Assembly (NCBI GenBank): GCA_040381475.1
Contig: JBEIHH010000094.1
Span: 1-9,858 of the forward strand
Source of the DNA: JAIBBG01 sp040381475
GTDB lineage: Bacteria > Bacteroidota > Bacteroidia > Flavobacteriales_D > Sanyastnellaceae
DNA: 9,858 bases
Direction of reading: 5' to 3'
Under the pieces are notes generated by a model. That model made no database searches and was not told where the DNA came from. It saw nothing but the letters and a program-made list of their open reading frames with translations. Position 1 is the stretch's first letter. Each line of letters starts with the position of its first letter. Of this stretch, positions 1 to 6,200 are shown one piece after another. Both the position numbers and the translations under genes were made by a program.

Positions 1-195
1 AAATTACAAGTGGAAATATCAGGCCTAGAGGAAACGATCAATTATTCCCGAGACTCAATACTCAATTCTGACCAGTTTAAGAAATATTTGATGAATTCAG
101 CTATCGTAATTGGACTGCTTTTATATGTTTTGAGATTATCAATAGTATTAATTGTATGGGCACTTAGGACATTGAGACAAAATAATTGGCATTAG
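1..195 (+). CDS. C-terminal end of an unidentified membrane protein (partial)
   Basis: The frame is open from base 1 (codons AAA TTA CAA before the GTG at 10) to the TAG at 193-195, so this is probably the last 64 codons of a gene that begins outside the window. The visible part has a polar, acidic stretch (GLEETINYSRDSILNSDQF) followed by one long hydrophobic segment of about 22 residues (AIVIGLLLYVLRLSIVLIVWAL) and a short basic tail ending RTLRQNNWH. That pattern fits a single C-terminal transmembrane helix or the last helix of a multi-pass protein, with the basic end in the cytoplasm by the positive-inside rule. An arginine sits in the middle of the hydrophobic run, which is unusual for a simple anchor. 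I do not recognise the family. A chance open frame is possible because only 64 codons are seen. Confidence 0.45.
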   Translation, partial: KLQVEISGLEETINYSRDSILNSDQFKKYLMNSAIVIGLLLYVLRLSIVLIVWALRTLRQNNWH

Positions 196-597
196 AGTAT
201 GCATGATAAACCGCTAACAGCAGCTAAAAACCATCGATGATTCAATGGTTGATTATAGATTTGTATATTTGATAAAACTCAGTTAAATATTTGAAGAGTT
301 GTTCCAGCATTCTCAAACTTCTAATGGCTACGCCAAATCAGGTCGCTTTAAGAGCTTCCTATTAAAGCAGATGAAGCTTCTCAAGATTATTGCATGCCGA
401 ATGGATTGATTTCAGTCCGATTATTCTGCTTGGAATTTTTATTTGGAATTTCGGAAAAGAAAATGACCTTGTTATTTTGAAGATTATGAGGTCGATTGTG
501 AAAGAGGCTTTTTCCCGATCAATTCGGAAAAAATTTCCACCGCTTTTTTGTTTTTGCCGCTGTTTGTCTCCATCTTCGCGGTGATCTAAATACCCAT
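196..597. other. Gene-poor stretch between left-edge gene and usp gene
   Basis: I see no convincing gene in these 402 bases. The longest open stretch (390-584, TTG start) has a low-complexity, Cys/Ser-rich end and no recognisable domain. An inverted repeat AACCAT (229-234) / ATGGTT (245-250) follows the left-edge gene and could be a weak terminator, though no clear T-run follows. GGAAA/TTTCC (526-530/534-538) and CACCGC/GCGGTG (538-543/578-583) lie just before the usp start and could fold in its leader. Confidence 0.5.
256..271 (+). promoter_or_regulatory. Two tandem matches to the Bacteroidota -7 box
   Basis: TAGATTTG (256-263) is followed directly by TATATTTG (264-271), and both match the Bacteroidota -7 consensus TAnnTTTG exactly. 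They lie in an AT-rich stretch about 330 bases upstream of the universal stress protein start. No TTTG or TTG is found at the usual -33 spacing, so this could be chance. If real, the transcript would have a long 5' leader. Confidence 0.2.
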
Positions 598-1425
598 ATG
601 AGCAAAATCATCGTCCCGACCGATTTCACCCCCGTTTCTCACATTGCCATTCGTTATGCGTGCGAAGTAGGTAAAGCTACCGGTAGCGAAATTCATCTTT
701 TGCATATCGTCAAAAACCGCAACGAGGTAGATACTGCCAACGCGAAAATGGCTGAGCAGGCCGCTTTGTTCGGTAAAGAATTTGGTTGTGAGTTGAAAAC
801 CATTGCCCGTGTGGGGAATATTTTCGATGATATTCCGGACGTAGCCGAAGAGGAAAAAGCCGAGCTGGTGGTTATGGGTACGCATGGTTTGCAGGGTATG
901 CAGTTCATCGTCGGCAGCAATGCATTGCGTATTGTTTCTGAAAGCAAGGTGCCTATCATTATTGTGCAAAAAGAGTCGAAAAAGAACGCAGCAGTAAATA
1001 AGATTTTGGTTCCTTTGGATCTTCATCAAGAAACCAAACAGAAATTGCGTTTTGCTGCCGATGTAGCCAAAAGATTCGATGCTGAAATTCACCTCATTTC
1101 ACCCAAGGAAAAGGATGAATACCTGCACAACAGGTTGGCCAGAAATATTTCCTATGCGGAAGGATACATGGAAGAGCGTGGTGTGCGTTATAAGACCACC
1201 ATCACCGATGCCGATTCAGGCGGTTTTGTAAAGGACCTCCTGAAGTATGCCCGGTTCGCCGAAATTGACATGATCTGCATCCTGAATACCGCCGAAGAGC
1301 GACTGGTACATGCATTCGGTGTTGACAGCGAGCAGAAGATCATTACCAATGATGCTGCAATTCCTGTGATGATTCTCAATCCTGCGGCGACCTACAAGGA
1401 TTCTTCTTCTGTGTTTGCGCAATAA
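598..1425 (+). CDS. Universal stress protein, tandem UspA domains
   Basis: This is a 275-residue protein made of two UspA-like domains. Domain 1 (about residues 1-126) starts with the usual first strand KIIVPTDF, with Asp9 at the nucleotide-site position, and carries the ATP-binding loop GTHG...GSN at residues 94-108 followed by PIIIVQ. Domain 2 (about 134-262) starts KILVPLDL, with Asp141, and ends IPVMILNP, but has no GxxG...G(S/T) loop, so it probably does not bind nucleotide. Tandem Usp proteins of 270-300 residues are common in Bacteroidota. Members usually help cells survive starvation, redox or growth-arrest stress in the cytoplasm, but the exact role of this one cannot be read from sequence. 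The ATG at 598 is chosen because the conserved first strand begins at residue 3. No Shine-Dalgarno sequence is visible, as is usual in this phylum. It lies 158 bases before pyrH on the same strand. Confidence 0.93.
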   Translation: MSKIIVPTDFTPVSHIAIRYACEVGKATGSEIHLLHIVKNRNEVDTANAKMAEQAALFGKEFGCELKTIARVGNIFDDIPDVAEEEKAELVVMGTHGLQGMQFIVGSNALRIVSESKVPIIIVQKESKKNAAVNKILVPLDLHQETKQKLRFAADVAKRFDAEIHLISPKEKDEYLHNRLARNISYAEGYMEERGVRYKTTITDADSGGFVKDLLKYARFAEIDMICILNTAEERLVHAFGVDSEQKIITNDAAIPVMILNPAATYKDSSSVFAQ

Positions 1426-1566
1426 CGGAAGGACAATCGTGTGTTTCTGTTTTCCGGTGTGCATCTTACCGGTGAAGGGTTGCTGTTTCAGTTGTGCGAG
1501 ACACATTACCCATCAAGCCATTGTCCACAACCTACCTGCTCATGTCATTTCCCGGTCAACCTTGGC

Positions 1567-1574
1567 TAAATTTG
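1567..1574 (+). promoter_or_regulatory. Candidate -7 box close to the pyrH start
   Basis: TAAATTTG matches the Bacteroidota -7 consensus TAnnTTTG and ends 9 bases before the pyrH ATG at 1584. A transcript from it would start only a few bases before the start codon, giving a nearly leaderless mRNA. A TTG (1563-1565) lies too close to serve as the -33 element and no better one is obvious. This is a weak call. Confidence 0.2.
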
Positions 1575-1583
1575 TCCCCCGGT

Positions 1584-2291
1584 ATGAAATACAAACGCAT
1601 TCTTCTTAAGCTCAGCGGTGAGGCGCTCATGGGCGATAAACAATTCGGAATCGACAATCAACGCCTGCTTCAGTATGCTCAGGACATCAAAGATGTCTGG
1701 AGCAGCGGTGTGCAGGTAGCTATTGTGATTGGAGGTGGAAACATCTTCCGTGGTGTTCAGGCCGAAGAAGGAGGAATGGAACGCACCCAGGGCGATTATA
1801 TGGGCATGTTGGCCACCATGATCAACAGCATGGCATTGCAGAGCGCATTGGAGAGTATTGGAGTGTATACCCGGCTCCAAAGCGCCATTGAAATGAAGAC
1901 CATTGCCGAGCCGTTTATCAAACGTCGCGCTGTGCGGCATCTGGAAAAAGGCCGTGTTGTCATTTTCGGAGCGGGAACCGGAAATCCGTTTTTTACTACT
2001 GATACAGCAGCATCCCTGCGCGCCATCGAAACGGATTGCGATGTGATTCTCAAAGGAACACGTGTTGATGGTATATACACGGCAGATCCTGAAAAACATC
2101 CGGATGCGCTGCGCTATGATAAGGTAACATTCACCGAGGTTTTTGAAAAGGGTTTAAAAGTGATGGACATGACAGCTTTTACGCTGTGCAATGAAAACAA
2201 ACTTCCCATTATTGTTTTTGATATGAACACACAGGGAAATCTAAAAAAACTACTTGACGGCGAACCTATGGGAACGCTGGTGAGTTTCTGA
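1584..2291 (+). CDS. pyrH: UMP kinase (uridylate kinase)
   Basis: PyrH phosphorylates UMP to UDP with ATP, a cytoplasmic step of pyrimidine nucleotide synthesis. The 235-residue protein is of normal length and belongs to the amino-acid kinase fold. Visible motifs are KLSGEAL (residues 9-15, phosphate-binding Lys9), the glycine loop GGGNIFRG (50-57), GDYMGMLAT (70-78), the UMP-site stretch GTGNPFFTTDTAA (131-143) and the ATP-site stretch KGTRVDGIYTADP (157-169). The start at 1584 is chosen because the family begins MKYKRILLKLSG. The frame stays open upstream to 1494, but those 30 extra residues match nothing in the family. No Shine-Dalgarno sequence is visible. frr follows 57 bases downstream on the same strand, a common bacterial arrangement, so co-transcription is likely. 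Bacterial PyrH is usually a hexamer activated by GTP and inhibited by UTP; that is family knowledge. Confidence 0.97.
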   Translation: MKYKRILLKLSGEALMGDKQFGIDNQRLLQYAQDIKDVWSSGVQVAIVIGGGNIFRGVQAEEGGMERTQGDYMGMLATMINSMALQSALESIGVYTRLQSAIEMKTIAEPFIKRRAVRHLEKGRVVIFGAGTGNPFFTTDTAASLRAIETDCDVILKGTRVDGIYTADPEKHPDALRYDKVTFTEVFEKGLKVMDMTAFTLCNENKLPIIVFDMNTQGNLKKLLDGEPMGTLVSF

Positions 2292-2348
2292 TTTTGCCCG
2301 ATAAACTGCCGGTGCTATTTTCGGCCACCAAAAAAAATAACTACAGCA

Positions 2349-2912
2349 ATGAGTGATGAAGTAAAAATGGCTTTGGATGAAGCGACAGCTGCAATGCAGA
2401 AAACAATCGACCATCTCGAGTTTGAACTTTCCAAAGTGCGCGCCGGTAAGGCGAGTCCTGCCATGCTCGATGGAGTAAAGCTCGATTATTACGGTTCTCC
2501 AACCTTGCTGAAGAATATTGCCAACGTCAATACCCCTGATGCCCGAACCATCACTGTACAGCCTTGGGAAAAACACATGCTTGATGCCATTTCCAAGGCC
2601 ATCATGGAGGCCAACCTCGGCCTGAATCCGCAGAACAATGGGGATTTGATCATCATCTCAGTGCCTATGCTCACCGAAGAACGACGCAAGGATCTCACCA
2701 AGCGTTCTCATGCTGAAGGTGAACACGCCAAAGTCGGCATTCGCAATGCGCGCAAAGAGGCCATCGACTTTATCAAACAAGCTCAAAAAGACGGCTTGCC
2801 GGAAGATGAATCCAAAGCCGGAGAAGCGAAGGTTCAGGAGCTCACGGATAAATACAATAAGAAGGTCGATGATCTGGTTGCGATCAAAGACAAGGATATC
2901 ATGACGATCTGA
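2349..2912 (+). CDS. frr: Ribosome recycling factor
   Basis: RRF acts with EF-G to split the post-termination ribosome so it can be reused. The 187-residue length is typical. Domain I, the three-helix bundle, is formed by about residues 1-30 and 106-187. Domain II is inserted at about 31-105 and includes VRAGKASPAMLDGVKLDYYG (30-49) and NTPDARTITVQPWE (61-74). The family signature PMLTEERRKDL is at 106-116, and Arg132 in GIRNARKEA corresponds to the functionally critical Arg132 of E. coli RRF. The ATG at 2349 gives the normal N-terminus. An A-rich stretch (2330-2340) lies just upstream in place of a Shine-Dalgarno sequence, as is common in Bacteroidota. It follows pyrH by 57 bases and converges on dxr across a palindromic gap. 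Confidence 0.97.
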   Translation: MSDEVKMALDEATAAMQKTIDHLEFELSKVRAGKASPAMLDGVKLDYYGSPTLLKNIANVNTPDARTITVQPWEKHMLDAISKAIMEANLGLNPQNNGDLIIISVPMLTEERRKDLTKRSHAEGEHAKVGIRNARKEAIDFIKQAQKDGLPEDESKAGEAKVQELTDKYNKKVDDLVAIKDKDIMTI

Positions 2913-2981
2913 TTTCTTCTGCTGTCTGAATTCCCACAACCCAATCAAGGGATTCTTCAAATATTTTCCTTTTCACAAGAG

Positions 2982-3276
2982 GTTTAATCTTAACGCAGAG
3001 AACGCAAAGTGAATCGAAAAGATTTCATTGGTTCAACCCAGATTATGCAGTCGGATTTCTATTCCGATTCAAAACACCTTCAAATACTCGCGCTTGCTCG
3101 TTTCTGTTGCTCACCGTGGGAGTAACCACGCTTTTGCTCCAGAAACTTGCGCGAGCGCTCGTCTTCTTTGGTGTTTTGAATCTCATGCACGAAACCGACT
3201 GCATAATCTGGGTTCAATGATTGGCTCTTTCGCTCTGCGTCCTTTGCGAAAATCTTTGCGCCCTTTGCGTTTAAAC
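2982..3276. repeat. Large imperfect palindrome (MITE-like or REP-like element)
   Basis: Nested inverted arms are centred near 3124. From outside in they are: GTTTAA (2982-2987) against TTAAAC (3271-3276); CGCAGAG/CGCAAAG motifs (2993-3009) against CTCTGCG/CTTTGCG motifs (3233-3269); AACCCAGATTATGCAGTCGG (3035-3054), a perfect 20-base arm, against 3195-3214; GATTCAAAACACC (3066-3078), perfect, against 3170-3182; a CTCGCGC...GTTTCTG block (3087-3106) against its counterpart near 3140-3158; and the apex hairpin CGTGG (3115-3119) / CCACG (3126-3130). As RNA this would make a long interrupted stem-loop. Size, nested arms and position between convergent genes suggest a non-autonomous mobile element or a dispersed palindromic repeat. 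No transposase is present. Copy number in the genome cannot be seen from here. Confidence 0.75.
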
Positions 3277-3287
3277 AGAGACTTGAT

Positions 3288-3301
3288 TCTTACTAGTAAG
3301 A
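3288..3301. repeat. Perfect 14-base palindrome
   Basis: TCTTACTAGTAAGA is fully self-complementary. It lies between the large palindrome and the 3' end of dxr, 44 bases from the dxr stop codon. It could be the outer boundary of the repeat element, part of a weak dxr terminator, or a protein-binding site. A perfect 14-mer has a modest chance of arising at random in a region this size. Confidence 0.4.
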
Positions 3302-3344
3302 CACAATAAATAGAAGGAGATTGGCCCTAACTCCACGCAATCCA

Positions 3345-4505
3345 TTACTGCACGAATGCCATTGCTTTTGATCTTGCTTCTTTGTCAATTTCAATGTATG
3401 TTTCAATATCCGTAGGACGCATTTTCTCGGAATCATTCATCACCGTTTCGATGAGCTGGGCAATTTCTAAAAACCCGATTTTTTCTTCCAGAAAAAGTTT
3501 TACGGCGATTTCATTGGCGGCATTCAACACACACGGCATGGCATGTCCTTCGTGCATGGCACGGAAGGCGAGATCAAGACAACGGAATGTTTCTCTGTCA
3601 GGCTGTTCAAATGTGAGCTGCGGATATTGCATGAAGTTGAATCTCGGAAAATTGGAGTTGATGCGCATGGGATAAGCCATTGCATATTGTATCGGCAGTT
3701 TCATATCCGGCAATCCCATTTGTGCTTTCATGCTGCCGTCTTCAAACTGTACGATGCTGTGGATGATGCTTTGCGGATGTACGATGACGTCGATCTGATC
3801 GGGACGCAAATGAAAAAGCCACTTGGCTTCGATTACTTCAAGACCTTTGTTCATGAGCGATGCCGAGTCGATGGTGATTTTCGCACCCATATCCCAGTTG
3901 GGATGTTTCAGCGCCTGGGCTTTTGTTACCGACTTTAGTTCTTCAGCACTCTTACCGCGAAATGGTCCACCGGATGCAGTAAGGTAAATTTTTTCGATCT
4001 TGTTGTTCCATTCTCCCGCCAGGCACTGAAAGATGGCCGAGTGTTCGCTGTCGACGGGAAGAATATTCACGGCATGCTTCTGTGCCAGTTGTGTGATGAG
4101 TTCACCTGCAACAACCAGCGTTTCTTTATTGGCCAGTGCAATGGGTTTTCCGGCGCGGATAGCTGTTGCAGTTGGTTTTAATCCTGCAAAACCTACCAAA
4201 GCTGTAAGCACCAGATCCACCGTTTCAGATTCTGTAACTTGTGCTAAAGCTTCGCTTCCTGCATATACCTTGATATCATCCGACCACAGTGCATCGCGGA
4301 CCATTCCATGTTTTTCTTCATCTCCGATGACCACACAATTCGGCTTGAATTCTTTGGCCTGTTTGATGAGCAATTCTGCATTGGATTGTGCGGTAAGTAC
4401 TTCAGCTTCGAATTTGTCTGAATGCATGCGAATAACATCCAGAGCCTGAGTGCCAATGCTGCCGGTACTTCCAAGTATGGCTATTCTTTTTTTCTCTTCC
4501 GACAT
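3345..4505 (-). CDS. dxr: 1-deoxy-D-xylulose 5-phosphate reductoisomerase
   Basis: DXR converts 1-deoxy-D-xylulose 5-phosphate to 2-C-methyl-D-erythritol 4-phosphate with NADPH, the first committed step of the MEP isoprenoid pathway; it is the target of fosmidomycin. The 386-residue protein is full length. The N-terminal Rossmann fold has the NADPH loop GSTGSIG (residues 12-18) and NKETLVVAGE (126-135). Metal ligands are Asp152 and Glu154 in VDSEHSAIFQ, and Glu223 in NKGLEVIEAKWLF. The flexible loop around HPNWDMGAKITIDSASLMNK (201-220) covers the active site, with His201 equivalent to E. coli His209. LNAANEIAV (327-335) is in the C-terminal domain. The ATG at 4503-4505 puts the glycine loop at its usual distance from the start. 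It diverges from the T9SS gene pair and converges on frr, so it is probably transcribed alone. Confidence 0.98.
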   Translation of the reverse strand: MSEEKKRIAILGSTGSIGTQALDVIRMHSDKFEAEVLTAQSNAELLIKQAKEFKPNCVVIGDEEKHGMVRDALWSDDIKVYAGSEALAQVTESETVDLVLTALVGFAGLKPTATAIRAGKPIALANKETLVVAGELITQLAQKHAVNILPVDSEHSAIFQCLAGEWNNKIEKIYLTASGGPFRGKSAEELKSVTKAQALKHPNWDMGAKITIDSASLMNKGLEVIEAKWLFHLRPDQIDVIVHPQSIIHSIVQFEDGSMKAQMGLPDMKLPIQYAMAYPMRINSNFPRFNFMQYPQLTFEQPDRETFRCLDLAFRAMHEGHAMPCVLNAANEIAVKLFLEEKIGFLEIAQLIETVMNDSEKMRPTDIETYIEIDKEARSKAMAFVQ

Positions 4506-4645
4506 TTGAGGTGCAAGTTAAGATTGAATTCGGAAAACAAGGACGATTAAACGAGCTAGATATGACCTTCTTACAATTGTTTGCGGAATAACAGAATCTA
4601 CCGTCAAATCCAAAATGTCTTATATTCGGTTCAAAATCTCTATCA

Positions 4646-6200
4646 ATGGCACAGTCAATTCTGTCAATCTTCGCTTTTCTATTACTGATATCCAAGCTGT
4701 GTTCTTCGCAAAACCTCCTCAATCAATACCAAGATTTAACCGGTGAGGCGATTTTTGGATATACGAGCAATGTCAATCAGACTTATTTCGGGGAGTTTCA
4801 GGTATTTTTGAATGAGATTCATCGGGACATTACCGCAAATACTGATGCTCAAGCTTACCATGTTTGGTATGAAACAGAAGCCGTGTCTTTTCCATTTCAA
4901 TTGTGACCCTGAGCTGATAGAGGAGTATAATGATATGTATGGCAACGATTACCAGGGGTGGACCTATTATCATTATGTAAACGAAGATCATATCCCGGAA
5001 ATCGTGAATGAGGATATTGAAGTGATCATTAGTGACCTCGGCATACCCTACATTGAAGGAACATCTTGCGATTCACCCTATAATATCATTGCAGACGATG
5101 GCGGAGGTCAGCACCATGTGATGGATTTGAACGAGTTAACAATAGCCTGGCAAGATGAAATGGATCATTGTGAGGATTTGATTGCGGCGTTGGATGATTT
5201 CAACACAAACACGCCCGCCTTGCTCAATGCGATTTATGGCGGCATCACCAATGAAACCCAGCTTGCCGATTTTCTGAAAGACCATTCACCTCTGAGTAAC
5301 ACGGTGTTGCAGGCATACATCAACAGGCTCAATGTTCCAATGATATATCTCAAGGAGGTTATTGAAATGAACGGTGAGCTTGATCTTGCCCTTCATTTAC
5401 TTGTTGGAGAAAAAATCGAAGACTTACCTTCAACAATTGCCAACTATATTTATCATATATGTGCCAACAACCCTGCTGTTGAATCTGTTGCTCAATCCAA
5501 AAGGCGAATTGCGCATCTTAACAAAGCCAGGCAGGCTTTGTTGAAGGACGAAGTAAACAAGTGGCTCAATGTTCAGGATATGCAGACAGCATTGGATTTG
5601 TTGGTCAATGAAAGCGATGCCGTAAGAAATGCAATGGAGTATGAGATAAAACTAGGTGAAGATGATCTGGTTGGTGCTCACGCCGCATTGCTTAATGTTC
5701 CATTGCAATCAGAAAAGTTGGAACAATTCATTGAAGACGGCAAACAACTTATTTTTTGGATGTCGCGCAATCAGACATTTGGGCGGTATGACTCTGTTCA
5801 AAAGGTTATTTTGGCCTCACGATTATTTCCCGACCCAACCAACGATTCTTATACCACGAATAAATATTTCTGGGGATGGACTGGTGAATTTCCAATGTAC
5901 TATCCTAAAGAATTACCGGAAGAGAGGAGCTTTAGCATTAAACGGAAGGAAGATGCAACTAAAAGCATAAACGTTTATCCGAACCCATGCAATGAGTACA
6001 TTCGAATTAATGCCACGATGGATCAACATGAATTGGCAACGTTTGAACTTTTCGATCCTTTGGGCAGGACGGTTTTCCTTTCTACGTTCAATTCACATGG
6101 TCATGACCCTCTTTTGAGCTTGCCTGAATTGCCAATAGGAGGCTATGTGTGGCGAATTGTGAGTGAGCGAAATTTATTCACCGGTAAAATCCAAGTTTAA
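4646..6200 (+). CDS. T9SS-sorted secreted protein, split by a one-base frameshift
   Basis: Two overlapping frames read as one protein. Frame A (4646-4906, 86 residues) starts with a signal peptide (SILSIFAFLLLISKLCSS, probable cleavage before Gln22) and stops at 4904-4906. Frame B (open through 6200) picks up in the same region with NCDPELIEEYNDMYG and has no signal peptide of its own. Dropping one base between about 4886 and 4899 joins them into a 517-residue protein. After a short acidic, Tyr-rich part comes a mostly helical region (about residues 160-385) with motifs such as HSPLSNTVLQAYINR. The last 79 residues (from KSINVYPNPCNEY, about 439-517) fit the T9SS type A sorting domain, ending TGKIQV. 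As I recall, similar helical regions occur at the C-terminus of much longer Bacteroidota secreted proteins, making this a compact member. Function is unknown. It may be a pseudogene, a sequencing error or recoded. The next gene overlaps by one base. Confidence 0.75.
4886..4903 (+). other. Probable frameshift site
   Basis: Frame A reads GTG TCT TTT CCA TTT CAA TTG TGA (4883-4906) and frame B reads CAT TTC AAT TGT GAC (4893-4907). Removing one T from the TTTT run (4888-4891) gives VSFHFNCDPE; removing one from the TTT run (4895-4897) gives VSFPFNCDPE. Both restore a continuous frame. The runs are short, so phase-variable slippage is unlikely. An assembly error or a recent mutation is more likely. 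Confidence 0.65.

Larger units (their letters stand above)
2913..3344. other. Convergent intergenic region between frr and dxr
   Basis: These 432 bases separate the 3' ends of frr (+) and dxr (-). Most of the region (about 2982-3301) is taken up by a palindromic repeat element, listed separately. I see no protein gene: the open frame at 3028-3309 lies across both arms of the palindrome and has no recognisable domain. No classic GC-rich hairpin followed by a T-run is evident for either gene, so the palindrome itself may serve as a two-way transcription stop. Confidence 0.6.

Noticed and set aside
390..584. 64-codon open frame with TTG start upstream of usp
   Set aside because: Non-ATG start, no recognisable domain, and a low-complexity Cys/Ser-rich end; most likely chance.
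586..1092. 168-codon frame opposite the usp gene
   Set aside because: Antisense shadow of a well-supported gene; no family features.
1494..1583. 30-residue N-terminal extension of pyrH
   Set aside because: UMP kinases begin at MKYKRILLKLSG; the extension matches nothing in the family.
1566..2099. 177-codon frame opposite pyrH
   Set aside because: Antisense shadow of pyrH; His/Cys/Phe-rich composition typical of a reversed coding strand.
3028..3309. 93-codon open frame between frr and dxr
   Set aside because: It runs across both arms of the large palindrome, so the frame is a by-product of the repeat; no domain.
4506..4645. Promoters in the dxr / T9SS divergent gap
   Set aside because: Near matches TACAATTG and TATATTCG each have one mismatch to TAnnTTTG and no -33 element; too weak to annotate, though promoters for both genes must lie near here.
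4697..4711. Lipoprotein signal (lipobox) at Cys19 of the frameshifted T9SS protein
   Set aside because: The residues before Cys19 are SKL, with a Lys in the lipobox; a type I signal peptide fits better.
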